From Tahibacter amnicola (lineage in GTDB: Bacteria > Pseudomonadota > Gammaproteobacteria > Xanthomonadales > Rhodanobacteraceae): a stretch of DNA of 64,000 nucleotides. Positions 35,428 through 44,621 of this stretch are shown piece by piece. The stretch covers positions 5,607,465 to 5,671,464 of the forward strand of contig NZ_CP104694.1 of assembly GCF_025398735.1 (NCBI RefSeq). The letters are read 5' to 3'. Each line of letters begins with the position of its first letter. Positions within the stretch are counted from its first letter, which is position 1. A model generated the notes under the pieces. The model made no database searches. It saw nothing but the letters and a program-made list of their open reading frames with translations, and had not been told where the DNA came from. The position numbers and the translations under genes are program-made.

Positions 35428-36612
35428 TCAGCGCCCGGCCGCGTGCCCTGCCAATAGCCGCTTCAACGGCGACAAGGCGTTCACCAGACGCACACCGGCG
35501 CCGCGCAGCACGACCAGCGGTTCAAACTGGCTGCGGAACAGGCGGTTGATTGCATCGAAGCCGAAGGCGGAAAGGGTGTTGTCGCTGCGCCGCCGCCGCT
35601 CGTAGCGGCGTAACGTGGTTTCCGCGGCAAAATCACGCCCATCCTGGTGGGCCTGGGCGATGGTTTCGACCAGGCAGGCCACGTCGCGAAACCCCAGGTT
35701 CACGCCCTGACCCGCCAGCGGGTGCACCTGGTGCGCGGCATCCCCTACCAGCGCCAGCCGGGGAGCGAGATAGCGGCGTGCCAACTGCAATTGCAACGGG
35801 AACGCCGCACGCCGGGTGACGGACGTGATGGGTCCCAGGCGGAAGTCGAATGCGCAACCCAGTTCCGCGCAGAACGCGGCGTCATCCAGCGCCAGGAGCC
35901 GGTCGCATTCGGCATCCGGCAACGACCACACGATGGAGCTGCGTCCGTCCCGCAGCGGCAGGAAGGCCAGCGTGCCTCCCGGCAGGAAGCGCTGCCAGGC
36001 CGTGGCTTCATGCGGGCGTTCGGTGCCCACATGCGCGACCAGGGCCCGCTGCCCGTAGGAATGCCCGTGCGTATCGATGTCCACCAGCGCGCGCAGCGGC
36101 GAAGCCGCACCATCCGCCGCGATAACCAGGCGGGCCGCGATGCGGGAATCGTCATTGAGCTCCAGCCGCCGCACGCCGCCTTCGACGCTGGTCGCGACCA
36201 CGCGTGCCGGCCAGCGGGTTTCGATTCGTCCATCTGCCTCGATCGCCTGCGCCAGGGCGAGCTGGACCAGGCGATTCTCGACAATCCAGCCAAGCTCGCC
36301 CCGCGCGTGCTCCGCGGCGTCAAAATCGATCGCGGCGCCGTTTTCGGCGTCCCACACATGCATATGACGGTAGGCGCAGGAACGGGCCCCGGCGATACGC
36401 GGCCATACGCCGATGTCCGCGAGGAAATCCGCCGAGGAAGGCGCGATCGCGACAACCCGCAGATCCACCTCGTCACCCTCGTCCCACGCCGCAGGTGTGC
36501 GCTCGTCCAGCGCGACAACGCGAAGGCCGCTGCGCGCCAGCGCCAGCGCGGCCGCGCTGCCCACCATGCCGGCGCCGACCACGGCCACATCAAACACGCT
36601 GCGACGATTCAC
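35428..36612 (-). CDS. UbiH/UbiF/VisC-family FAD-dependent hydroxylase
   Basis: Product of 394 residues. The Rossmann motif VVGAGMVGSAAAL (about 11-23) binds FAD, DG and RxxxD-type motifs follow, and the second FAD motif RLALVGDAAHQVHPLAGQGVN (positions about 292-312) is present. I chose GTG 36612, which overlaps the stop of the upstream hydroxylase as GTGA and has GGGAG upstream. One of two tandem paralogues expected to hydroxylate the ubiquinone ring (C1, C5 or C6); which position cannot be read from sequence. Confidence 0.85.
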   Translation of the reverse strand: MNRRSVFDVAVVGAGMVGSAAALALARSGLRVVALDERTPAAWDEGDEVDLRVVAIAPSSADFLADIGVWPRIAGARSCAYRHMHVWDAENGAAIDFDAAEHARGELGWIVENRLVQLALAQAIEADGRIETRWPARVVATSVEGGVRRLELNDDSRIAARLVIAADGAASPLRALVDIDTHGHSYGQRALVAHVGTERPHEATAWQRFLPGGTLAFLPLRDGRSSIVWSLPDAECDRLLALDDAAFCAELGCAFDFRLGPITSVTRRAAFPLQLQLARRYLAPRLALVGDAAHQVHPLAGQGVNLGFRDVACLVETIAQAHQDGRDFAAETTLRRYERRRRSDNTLSAFGFDAINRLFRSQFEPLVVLRGAGVRLVNALSPLKRLLAGHAAGR

Positions 36613-37829
36613 GGCTTGTCTCCCGACGAATAGCGGTTGGGCACCCCGCGATAACCCATGCCCCTGCGCGACAGCCACCGCGCCAGCGGCGGCAGTCCAT
36701 CGATGGCCAGCAGCGCGACGCTGCGCAACGGCCCCAGCAGCGAAGCCGGATTGCACGCCAGCCGCACCAGCCCGTCGCTCATGTCCAGTGTGCCGTCGCG
36801 ATCGGCCTGGCGCGCCAGGGCGTAGTCGCGCAGCACAGCCGGAGCGCCGATGTCATCACCGCGGCGCCGGGCGGTAATCAGCTTTTCCGCCAACGTCAGC
36901 GCATCGCGCAGGCCCAGGTTGAATCCCTGGGCGCCAATGGGATGCAGCGTCTGCGCCGCATTGCCGACCAGCACGGTTCGCGGCGCCACCAGCTGCTGCG
37001 CGCTGACCCGGCGCATCCGGTACGCCGTCCGGCGGCCCGGTCGACGCAGCCGCCCGGCCCGCCAGCCAAACCGCGCCTGCGCCAGGGCAAGAAAGGACTC
37101 GTCGTCCAGGGATTCAACCTGCGCCGACTGATCGCCCGACACCGTCAGCACCAATCCCGCCCGGCGCTCCGCCAGGGGTAGCAGCGCTACCGGTCCTTCG
37201 TCCGAAAAGCGCTCGTAGGCGGTGCCATCCAGCGGCCGCTCGGGCATTACCGTGCAGACGAAGAGCACCTGGCCGTAGTCGTGCTCTTCCGCAGTCACGC
37301 CACTGCGCTGGCGCACCAGCGATTCGGTGCCGTCCGCCCCGATCACCAGGCGCGCGGACAGGGTGGTGACCTCGCCCGCCGATCGAATGGAAAGGGTCTG
37401 TACACGATCACCGGGCTGGATATGTTCCACGCTCGCTGGCGCGTAGCGGACCAGCCGGCGGCAGCGCTCCAGCTGCGCCAGCAGGCCGTTGCCCAGCTCG
37501 CGCGCGGGCAGTACGGCACCGAAATCAGGCAGCCCCTGGCGCTCGCTGTCGAGCCGGACGGTCCCGAATTCGCCGGCCCGGCTGACGTGAATACGGCGGA
37601 TCGGCGATGCGCTGGCGCCGACGTGCTGCCACACGCCCAGTGTTCCCAACGCCGCCACGCTGGCGCGCGCCAGCGCCAGGTTGCGCTCGTCATAGCTGGG
37701 CTGCGCTGCCGCACGGGGCGCTGCGGCTTCCACCAGGGCGACACGAAGGTCGCTGTCTTCCAGGGCGATCGCCAGGCTGGCGCCGACCAGGCCACCGCCG
37801 ACCACCACCACATCAAAATCAGTGCTCAT
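36609..37829 (-). CDS. ubiH: 2-Octaprenyl-6-methoxyphenol hydroxylase-like protein
   Basis: FAD monooxygenase of ubiquinone synthesis, 406 residues. Motifs are DVVVVGGGLVGASLA (about 5-19), DERNLALA (about 48-55) and the C-terminal FAD motif VLVGNAAQTLHPIGAQGFNLG (about 295-315). The NAAQ-H-P-I-GAQGFNLGLRD form is that of UbiH rather than UbiF. I chose the ATG opening MSTDFDVVVVGG; the frame is open 65 codons upstream without family similarity. It is translationally coupled to the second hydroxylase, with cobS divergent after 148 bases. Confidence 0.85.
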   Translation of the reverse strand: MSTDFDVVVVGGGLVGASLAIALEDSDLRVALVEAAAPRAAAQPSYDERNLALARASVAALGTLGVWQHVGASASPIRRIHVSRAGEFGTVRLDSERQGLPDFGAVLPARELGNGLLAQLERCRRLVRYAPASVEHIQPGDRVQTLSIRSAGEVTTLSARLVIGADGTESLVRQRSGVTAEEHDYGQVLFVCTVMPERPLDGTAYERFSDEGPVALLPLAERRAGLVLTVSGDQSAQVESLDDESFLALAQARFGWRAGRLRRPGRRTAYRMRRVSAQQLVAPRTVLVGNAAQTLHPIGAQGFNLGLRDALTLAEKLITARRRGDDIGAPAVLRDYALARQADRDGTLDMSDGLVRLACNPASLLGPLRSVALLAIDGLPPLARWLSRRGMGYRGVPNRYSSGDKP

Positions 37830-37977
37830 CCGGCCATGATACGGGCGGCTACGGGCCTCCGCTATGATGCCCGGCCCAACGCTGCACCGGGCGCCCCTGC
37901 CGCCGACGACGGGCCTTGACCGTGAATCCGAACGCCACCCCTGAAATGCCGGTCGTTCACGCCGCGGAGCGCCGGCG

Positions 37978-38733
37978 GTGACCCATCTGTTGCGACTATT
38001 TGCCACGGCGCTGACCTTTTTCACCCGCCTGCCGTTCGCACGCTGGAGCTACGCCGACGCCGCCTGCCTGGCCAGCGCGGCCCCGTTGTTTCCACTGGTG
38101 GGGGCGGTTGTCGCGGCCGTGGTGATCGCGGTCGCACTCGTCGCAAACCTCTGCCTGCCCGCCAGCGTGGTTCCCTGGTGCGCGCTGGCTGCCGGCATCG
38201 TGGTCACCGGCGCCTTCCACGAGGACGGTCTTTCCGACACGGCCGATGGCCTGGGTGGCGGCTGGACGCTGGAGCGCAAGCTCGAAATCATGAAGGACAG
38301 CCGCATCGGCAGTTATGGCGCTGTCGCGCTGTGCATCGTACTGGGCGGCAAATACGTCGCGCTGGCCACCTTGCCACCAGCGGGCCTTCTGGCCGCCCTG
38401 TGGACCGGACACGTACTGGCGCGCTGGAGCGTGCTGCCACTGGCAGCGGGGTTGCCCTACGTCCGCGCCGGCACGCCCGCAAACAAGCCAGTTGCCGACG
38501 GCATCGGCCTGCGCCACGCTGTCGTCGGATCATTCATCACCGCGGCGCTCGTTCTTCCACTGGGACGCGTAGCATGGTGCGCAGCCGTCGGCAGCGCCCT
38601 GGTCGTCGCTCTCGCCGCGCTGTACTACCGACGCCAGCTGGGCGGCATCACGGGCGATACGCTGGGTGCGGCCAACCAGGTCGTGGAACTGGCTTGTTAC
38701 TTGATCTTTGCGGGAGCAACGCGATGGACGTGA
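37978..38733 (+). CDS. cobS: Adenosylcobinamide-GDP ribazoletransferase (cobalamin synthase)
   Basis: Integral inner-membrane enzyme joining alpha-ribazole to adenosylcobinamide-GDP. The 251-residue product has a GTG start with GGAG 8 bases upstream. It shows the family signature GAFHEDGLSDTADGLGGGW (about 78-96) then KDSRIGSYG (about 106-114), and several hydrophobic helices. It overlaps cobC by 10 bases. I looked for a cobalamin riboswitch in the 148 bases upstream and saw none of the conserved boxes. De novo ring-synthesis genes are absent here, so this may be a salvage set. Confidence 0.95.
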   Translation: MTHLLRLFATALTFFTRLPFARWSYADAACLASAAPLFPLVGAVVAAVVIAVALVANLCLPASVVPWCALAAGIVVTGAFHEDGLSDTADGLGGGWTLERKLEIMKDSRIGSYGAVALCIVLGGKYVALATLPPAGLLAALWTGHVLARWSVLPLAAGLPYVRAGTPANKPVADGIGLRHAVVGSFITAALVLPLGRVAWCAAVGSALVVALAALYYRRQLGGITGDTLGAANQVVELACYLIFAGATRWT

Positions 38734-39329
38734 TCCTGGTTCGCCATGGAGAGGCCGACTGTGCGCCGGGCTTGTGCATCGGCCGTACCGACGCACCGCT
38801 GTCGGCGATCGGCTTTACCGCCATTCAACGGCTGGCGGCCGAATGGCAGGGTAATTCGCCACGATTCCTGTTTTCCAGTGATCTGCGCCGCGCGCAGCAG
38901 TCCGCGCAGGTGTTCGCCGCGCGCTTTGCGACAGAGCCTCTGTCGGACCCGCGTTTGCGCGAGGTCGACCTGGGCGAATGGGACGGCCAGCGCTGGGACA
39001 CGATCGCCGCGAACGACGGCGCCCGCTACCGTCACTGGGCCGACAACTGGGTCATCCAGGAAGCGCCCGGCGGCGAGAGCTTCGCCGACGTGGTTCGACG
39101 TACCGGTTCCTGGCTCTCGGCCCTGCTGGGCAACACCAATTCCGACGATTGCGTGCTGGCGGTCGCCCACGCCGGTTCCATCCGCGCCCTGCTGTGCCAC
39201 GCGTTCGGATTGCCGCCGGCGAAGGCCTTCACGCTGCAGGTGGACTATGCCCGCGCCAGCCGCATCCGGTATCGCAATGGACAGTTTGAAGTAAGCTATT
39301 TGAATGCCTCGCGTTTCGAGGCCGACTGA
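38724..39329 (+). CDS. cobC: Alpha-ribazole phosphatase-like histidine phosphatase
   Basis: Histidine phosphatase of 201 residues, expected to dephosphorylate alpha-ribazole phosphate for the last step of cobalamin assembly. The phosphohistidine motif LVRHGEAD (His8) and the second histidine in AVAHAGSIRAL (about 147-157) are intact, with DLRRAQQSA (about 54-62) between. The start lies within the end of cobS. Position between cobS and an adenosyltransferase supports the CobC role over a generic phosphoglycerate mutase. Confidence 0.88.
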   Translation: MDVILVRHGEADCAPGLCIGRTDAPLSAIGFTAIQRLAAEWQGNSPRFLFSSDLRRAQQSAQVFAARFATEPLSDPRLREVDLGEWDGQRWDTIAANDGARYRHWADNWVIQEAPGGESFADVVRRTGSWLSALLGNTNSDDCVLAVAHAGSIRALLCHAFGLPPAKAFTLQVDYARASRIRYRNGQFEVSYLNASRFEAD

Positions 39330-39371
39330 GCGCTGCGCGCCGGTCACCCCGATTTTCCCCTGGAGATTCCC

Positions 39372-39935
39372 ATGGGCAACCGCCTTTCGAAAATTTATAC
39401 CCGCACCGGCGATGACGGCACCACGGGGCTTGGCGACGGCACGCGTACGCCGAAGGACTCCGCCCGCGTGACCGCCTACGGCACGGTCGATGAACTCAAC
39501 AGTTCGCTCGGCATGCTGCTGGCGTTGGAAATTCCCGATCCGGTGCGCGAATGCCTGACCCAGGTTCAGCATGACCTCTTCGATCTGGGCGGCGAACTGT
39601 GCATCCCGGGCATGGCGATGGTGTTCGACGCCGATATCGAACGGCTGGAACACACGCTCGACAGCTTCAACGAGGACCTTCCGCCCCTGAAGGATTTCAT
39701 CCTTCCCGCCGGCGGCCTGCCCGCCTCGACCTGCCACCTGGCGCGCACCATCTGCCGGCGCGCCGAGCGTGAGGTCATCACGCTGGGTCGTCACGAAACC
39801 GTGCGCGGTGAAGCCACGCGATATCTCAATCGGCTGTCGGACCTGCTCTTCGTCATCGCCCGCGTGCTCGCCCGCGCCGGCGGCCACGGCGAAGTGCTGT
39901 GGCAGCACGAGCGGCGCCGACGTCCGGCATCCTGA
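39372..39935 (+). CDS. ATP:cob(I)alamin adenosyltransferase, PduO type
   Basis: Transfers the adenosyl group of ATP to cob(I)alamin. The 187-residue product has the N-terminal ATP-binding segment IYTRTGDDGTTGLGDG (about 8-23), YGTVDELNS (about 36-44) and the R-AER-V trimer-core motif (CRRAEREV, about 127-134). GGAG precedes the ATG at good spacing. It is third in the cobS-cobC cluster, consistent with corrinoid adenosylation for salvage or coenzyme B12 formation. Confidence 0.93.
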   Translation: MGNRLSKIYTRTGDDGTTGLGDGTRTPKDSARVTAYGTVDELNSSLGMLLALEIPDPVRECLTQVQHDLFDLGGELCIPGMAMVFDADIERLEHTLDSFNEDLPPLKDFILPAGGLPASTCHLARTICRRAEREVITLGRHETVRGEATRYLNRLSDLLFVIARVLARAGGHGEVLWQHERRRRPAS

Positions 39936-40002
39936 GCGGCATATTCCACGACGCCGCGCTGTATCCTTTGCGGACCCCTCACCCGATGTCGCGAGACCTG
40001 CG

Positions 40003-40941
40003 ATGCCCTGCGCACTCTTCACCCACACCAGCTGCCTGGCGCACGACCCGGGCCCTGGCCATCCCGAATCGCCGCAGCGGCTCAGGGCGGTGCTGGACGC
40101 CTTGCGCCACGAGGCATTCGCGTCGCTGGTGCACCACGAGGCACCGCGGGCCGGGCGGGAACAGCTGGCACGCGTACATGCGCCGGAACTGATTGCGCAC
40201 CTGTTCGAGAATGCGCCGGAAAGCGGCGAACTGCGTGTCGATGCCGATACGGTCATGTCGTCCGGCTCGCTCGACGCCGCGCTGCGGGCAGCCGGTGCGG
40301 TCACCGCAGCCGTCAGCGGCGTGCTGGCGGGCGCGTTCGACCGCGCGTTCTGCGCGGTGCGTCCACCCGGCCACCATGCCACGCGCGACCAGGCGATGGG
40401 TTTTTGCTTTTTCAACAATGTCGCCGTCGGCGCTGCGCAGGCGCTGGCCCAGGGTATCGAACGCGTCGCGGTGGTCGACTTTGACGTGCATCACGGCAAC
40501 GGCACGCAGGACATCTTCTGGAACGATTCCCGCGTTCTCTACGCATCGACTCACCAGTGGCCGCTCTATCCGGGGACGGGCGCCCGCAGCGAAACCGGGG
40601 CGGGCAACATCGTCAACGCGCCATTGCCCCCCGGCGCCGGCGCCAGCGAATTCCGCACCGCCTACACCGATACCATCGTCCCGGCGCTGGATGCCTTCCA
40701 GCCGCAGCTGGTCCTGATCTCGGCCGGATTCGACGCCCACCGGCTCGACCCACTGGCCAACCTCAACCTCGACGACGCCGACTATGACTGGGTAACCACG
40801 CAACTGATCGCCGTTGCCCAGCGCCATGCCCGGGGGCGCGTCGTCTCCAGCCTCGAAGGTGGCTACAGCCTCACGGCGTTGCGCCAAGCCAGCGCAGCCC
40901 ATGTCGCCGCTCTCATGGGCACCAGCCTCACGCCAGACTGA
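40003..40941 (+). CDS. Histone-deacetylase-fold amidohydrolase (acetoin-utilisation/AcuC-like family)
   Basis: Zinc hydrolase of 312 residues that removes acetyl or related groups from amines; bacterial substrates are often polyamines or acetylated proteins, not determined here. The catalytic RPPGHHATRDQAMGFCFFNN (about 119-138) and metal-binding VDFDVHHGNGTQ (about 158-169) are intact, as is the C-terminal GGYSL. I chose the ATG opening MPCALFTHTSC; the frame is open upstream through the previous gene. Its end abuts a DUF2135-type gene fragment that has no start codon of its own. Confidence 0.9.
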   Translation: MPCALFTHTSCLAHDPGPGHPESPQRLRAVLDALRHEAFASLVHHEAPRAGREQLARVHAPELIAHLFENAPESGELRVDADTVMSSGSLDAALRAAGAVTAAVSGVLAGAFDRAFCAVRPPGHHATRDQAMGFCFFNNVAVGAAQALAQGIERVAVVDFDVHHGNGTQDIFWNDSRVLYASTHQWPLYPGTGARSETGAGNIVNAPLPPGAGASEFRTAYTDTIVPALDAFQPQLVLISAGFDAHRLDPLANLNLDDADYDWVTTQLIAVAQRHARGRVVSSLEGGYSLTALRQASAAHVAALMGTSLTPD

Positions 40942-42115
40942 TCGCCCTGGCGACGCACTGGCCGTCCCGCTGCTGCAGAAGGTGCTCACACTGCGCGGCG
41001 AGGAACCCCAGAGCCGGCGTGACCTCGCGCTGGCCCTGTCGCGCCAGCCGCAACCGGACAATCGCCGCGCCGTGCTACTGCTGTGGGAGCTGGTCACGGG
41101 TGAATGGTCGGAACGTTTCCGGGAAGAGCTCGGGAACCTGTCGGCGCCGGTCGTCGCCCGCTATTCCGCCGAATCGCCGGAGCTGGCCGCGAGGACGCCT
41201 GCGGTGGTTACTTTGCAACCATGGAATCCGGACCGATCCTATCTGGCACGTCTGCGTGCAGCGTCCGAGCCCTATCAGGCCTATCTCGAGGAGCGCCGCA
41301 CACACGCAACAGCGCCCGCATTCTTCCTGGAATGCGCCGACTACTTCCGCCACGAGCGCAAAGACCCGCAACTTGCCGTGCGTATTCTGTCGAACCTGGC
41401 AGAGATCGACCTCGAGAACGCCGCCCTGTTGCGCGTACTGTCCTACCGCCTGCAGCAAGAGGAGCGCTATGACCTTGCCGTACCGCTGCTGGAGAAGGTG
41501 GCGCAACTGCGCGCCGAAGAGCCACAGAGTCTGCGCGACCTGGCGCTGGCATTGTCACGTCAATCAAACCCGGACAATGAGCGTGCGAGCCGGCTGCTAT
41601 GGCAGATCGTCGACAGCGACTGGCAGGGTCGAGCCCGGGGACTCCTGGCCATTGTCCTGCATGAACTAAACGATCTCCTGGCGCGAATGTCCGATCCGGC
41701 GCGCAAGGCCTTGCTGGCGGATCCGGCATTGCTCGGCGCAGTTCCGGTGGACCTGCGCGTGACCCTGACCTGGGACGCTGACAATACGGACATCGACCTC
41801 TCCGTCACCGATCCCGCTGGAGAGGTCATGCGTTTTACGCACACCCGTGGAAACACCGGAAGCCACCTCAGCAATGACTTTCTGGGCGGCTATGGACCGG
41901 AGGTGTTCACCATCCGCCGCGCGATACCCGGCACCTACATCGTCAAGGCGACCTACTTCAGTGACCGCACCGTCACGCTCACGCACGGAGTGAACGTGCA
42001 CGTGGAATTCCAGGCGAACTTCGGCAGCGGACACGCGTCGCGCGTCACAGCCACACGCCACCTGACGGACGGCGACGACGACGTCGAGATCGGGCGGTTT
42101 ACGGTGAAACCGTAG
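40942..42115 (+). pseudogene. Truncated DUF2135/YfaP-type gene remnant with internal duplication
   Basis: An open frame of about 390 codons begins directly after the deacetylase stop without an ATG or ribosome binding site; a GTG at 40982 is the first possible start. The C-terminal part (RVTLTWDADNTDIDLSVTDP to VEIGRFTVKP) is a DUF2135 domain, which normally ends much longer proteins with VIT and vWA domains, absent here. A 52-codon segment (40952-41107, ALAVPLLQKVLTLRGEEPQS) is repeated at 41471-41623 (DLAVPLLEKVAQLRAEEPQS). This looks like the tail of a lost gene after deletion and partial tandem duplication. Confidence 0.65.
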
Positions 42116-42647
42116 ACCGACGCGCCGCGCGACAACGACGCTACGGACGACTCGCCCGCATCATCCTGCGCATTGGCACGCGTGATCGCGGCCAGCTAGC
42201 GCAATGCCCATTGTCGTTTCGTGATCCGGTTGGCAACTTCGTTGCAAATTCCACCTGCACGCACTTTCTACATGCCACGCCTGCAAACCTGTCACTTTTT
42301 GCAGTCCCGCCGAGTGAGCAGGTCACGGTAATCTGCGCAGACTTCGAACGTGGGAATGCCCGGCGGGCCCGCGCGGCATTGGCGTTTCCTGCAGCCGCGC
42401 ATTGGCGTATTGCACCGCACCCGCACAGAGCAGTACGGCGCGCAACCGCACGCACAGCAACGACCAGCGCGACATAGCGAAAGTCACTTCGCTACTTCTT
42501 TCTTTGTCACTTTTATTTACACGTCGTTTTTCCCTGGTGCTAGACTGAAATCGCCACTGGCATCCCTGAATTGTGTCGTCCTGCGCAGCGCCCGCCGTGC
42601 GGTGCGGCACGATCGGGATGGGCGGGGCCGGACTCAGGGGAGCACCG
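42116..42647 (+). promoter_or_regulatory. 532-base intergenic region before the GTPase/roadblock module
   Basis: No gene is supported here. The stretch 42480-42545 is notably AT-rich for this genome and ends in an extended -10 element, TGCTAGACT (42538-42546), without a clear -35 box. This is the likely promoter of the four-gene module, giving a leader of about 95 bases. No known regulator site was recognised. Confidence 0.4.
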
Positions 42648-43595
42648 ATGCAAAGACGACGTATCGCCGTCGTCGGCCTGACCGACGACGCCACGCATGC
42701 GTTTCACTCCATGCTCAAGATCGTCGACGGACGTTCGCGCGCGGAATGGCTGCTCGCCGATCCGGAGCACGCTGACGTACTCATGGCCGGCGACGCAAAC
42801 CACTCGCCAGTGGTGGAGCGCTGGGCGATGTCGCGCAAGCCCGTCATCGCCGTTCAGGAGCTTGGCCAGTCACCGCCCAATGCGACATTCACCCTGAAAC
42901 ACCCTTTCCGGGTGATGCAGCTGCTGGATGTGCTGGATGAAATCGAGCGCCAGCTCGGCACAACGCCGGCCACGGCACGCAGCCCGGCCGGTCCGATGGA
43001 TGCCACGCGCTGGGGCTTCCTCACTTCACTGCACGAGCTGGCGACGCGGCCCGATGACGCGCACCGCTACTACGCCGCGCGCACGCCAACAGGCACGCTG
43101 GCGGTGCGCGGCGACCTGTCGACCTTCGTCGCGGCCGCCGCCATCCACACCCAGTTGCGGCGTGGTGCACTGGCGCTGCCGCCGCTGGAACTGCAGGCAG
43201 ACCCTTCACCAACGGATGGCATCGAGGCACCGGGCGTTGTACTCCTGTGGTACGCCGGGCTTGGCGCGCCGGAAGGCATGGCCCCCTGGATCAACCCCAC
43301 AGGCACGTTTGCATTGCGGCGCTGGCCGGATTTCGGCGTGCTCGGTGCCGCGCGGGAACACCTGCTCCTATCCGCGGCATTGTCGCTGGGCACCTTCGAC
43401 GTTACGACACTCTGCAGCCTGACCGGCCAATCAGTGACGGCCGTCCAGCGCTACCTGGCGGCGTGCTCACTGTGCCAGCTTCTGGTTGCCTCGGAGGCGG
43501 CCACTTCAGCGGATGTGGTGATTCCCCCGCCCGTGTTGTCAGGACTCGCCGGCTTCATGCGCAGTTTGCGGCTGCGCCTGGGTCTGTCCGCATGA
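42648..43595 (+). CDS. Uncharacterised receiver-like protein heading the GTPase/roadblock module
   Basis: Product of 315 residues from an ATG with CAGGGGAG upstream. Residues 1-105 have the alternating strand/helix pattern of a degenerate receiver domain (RRIAVVGLTDD, ADVLMAGDANHS, KPVIAVQELGQ, TLKHPFRVMQLLDVLDEIER), but I cannot place a phosphorylatable Asp with confidence. The C-terminal part (about 230-300) ends in a winged-helix-like stretch (FDVTTLCSLTGQSVTAVQRY). It overlaps the GTPase gene by ATGA. I recognise no named family; a regulator or scaffold for the GTPase is inferred from context. Confidence 0.6.
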   Translation: MQRRRIAVVGLTDDATHAFHSMLKIVDGRSRAEWLLADPEHADVLMAGDANHSPVVERWAMSRKPVIAVQELGQSPPNATFTLKHPFRVMQLLDVLDEIERQLGTTPATARSPAGPMDATRWGFLTSLHELATRPDDAHRYYAARTPTGTLAVRGDLSTFVAAAAIHTQLRRGALALPPLELQADPSPTDGIEAPGVVLLWYAGLGAPEGMAPWINPTGTFALRRWPDFGVLGAAREHLLLSAALSLGTFDVTTLCSLTGQSVTAVQRYLAACSLCQLLVASEAATSADVVIPPPVLSGLAGFMRSLRLRLGLSA

Positions 43596-44149
43596 ACACG
43601 GCCGATACCGAGTTCAAGATCGTCTTCACCGGCCCGATGGGAGCCGGCAAAACAACCGCCATCGGCGCCATCAGTGACGATGCACCCGTCTCGACCGAAG
43701 TTGCGAACACCGATGAATACGCGTACGACAAGGCCCTGACCACGTGCGGCCTGGATTACGGCTTCATCGCCCTGGACGATGGTCGCGGCGCGCGCCTGTA
43801 CGGTACACCGGGCCAGGTCCGCTTCCGTTTCATGTGGGACATCCTGTCCCGCAATGCCACCGGCATCGTGCTGCTGCTCGACGCGGCGCAATCCGACGCG
43901 TTGTCCCAATTGGAATTTTTCCTGGATCACTTCGGCAGCGACCGGTTGACGCCCATCATCGTCGGCGTGGGACGTACGGGACAATCCGGTGCACATCCCC
44001 TGGGCGCCTTCTCCGAACTGCTCGAACGGCGCGGACGCGTCATTCCGGTGTTCAGCGTCGACGTGCGCCAGCGTTCCGACGTGATCCTGTTGATCGATGC
44101 ACTGCTGTGCGTGATCGAGCTGTCCGAACGGCTCAGGAGGAGCGCATGA
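43592..44149 (+). CDS. Small Ras-like GTPase (COG2229/CvnD-MglA related), degenerate G4
   Basis: Product of 185 residues. The P loop GPMGAGKTT spans residues 14-22 and the G3 region reads YGTPGQVRF (70-78), matching the TPGQ form of COG2229 and MglA-type GTPases. The usual NKxD guanine-specificity motif is replaced by VGVGRTGQ at about 124-131, so nucleotide preference is uncertain. It overlaps its neighbours on both sides by ATGA. In such families the GTPase is controlled by roadblock/LC7 partners, two of which follow. Likely roles are polarity, surface motility or signal relay; none is proven here. Confidence 0.82.
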   Translation: MNTADTEFKIVFTGPMGAGKTTAIGAISDDAPVSTEVANTDEYAYDKALTTCGLDYGFIALDDGRGARLYGTPGQVRFRFMWDILSRNATGIVLLLDAAQSDALSQLEFFLDHFGSDRLTPIIVGVGRTGQSGAHPLGAFSELLERRGRVIPVFSVDVRQRSDVILLIDALLCVIELSERLRRSA

Positions 44150-44550
44150 CTGCCATGCCACGATTCGGCCGCGTCGCAGTCGGCGTCGCGCAGAAGCACC
44201 TGGACGCACTGGGTAATGCCACCGTCGGTGTGGTCTCCGCGGTACTGATGAGTGCAGACGGTTTCGAGGTCGCATCACTGCAGGTCGGCAAGGGCGGCGC
44301 AGCGCGACTGGCGGCGATGGGCAGCTCCCTGTCGGCGATCGGCTCGGCGATAGCACGCGAAGCCGGCATCGTGGACTGCAATCGCATGATTATCCAGGCT
44401 GACACCGGCACGGTGGTCGTCATGAACATCCCTACCGCGAAGCCGCCGATGTCGCTGGCGGTAGTGGCCAATGAAGAAGCCGTTCTGGGCAAGTTGTTGT
44501 GGGCGGCGTCCAACTGCTGTGCGGCCGTTGGCCGCGCGTTCGGCGAATAA
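44146..44550 (+). CDS. Roadblock/LC7-like protein, first copy
   Basis: Product of 134 residues. The core (GVVSAVLMSADGFEVASLQV, SSLSAIGSAIAREAG, MIIQADTGTVVVMNIP) follows the strand-strand-helix order of roadblock/LC7 domains, which form dimers and act as GTPase regulators (MglB, CvnB). GGAGGAG-like bases precede the start, which overlaps the GTPase stop. The C-terminal helix includes adjacent cysteines (SNCCAAVG). It probably binds the GTPase encoded just upstream. Confidence 0.78.
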   Translation: MTAMPRFGRVAVGVAQKHLDALGNATVGVVSAVLMSADGFEVASLQVGKGGAARLAAMGSSLSAIGSAIAREAGIVDCNRMIIQADTGTVVVMNIPTAKPPMSLAVVANEEAVLGKLLWAASNCCAAVGRAFGE

Positions 44551-44621
44551 CGCGGAACCGGGCGTCGTCGCACCACGTCCGCTTCCACCCTGCACCGGTG
44601 CGTCCCCTCCAGGAGAATTCC

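Noticed and set aside
37830-37977. Cobalamin riboswitch upstream of cobS
   Set aside because: None of the conserved cobalamin-box sequences is present and the space is short.
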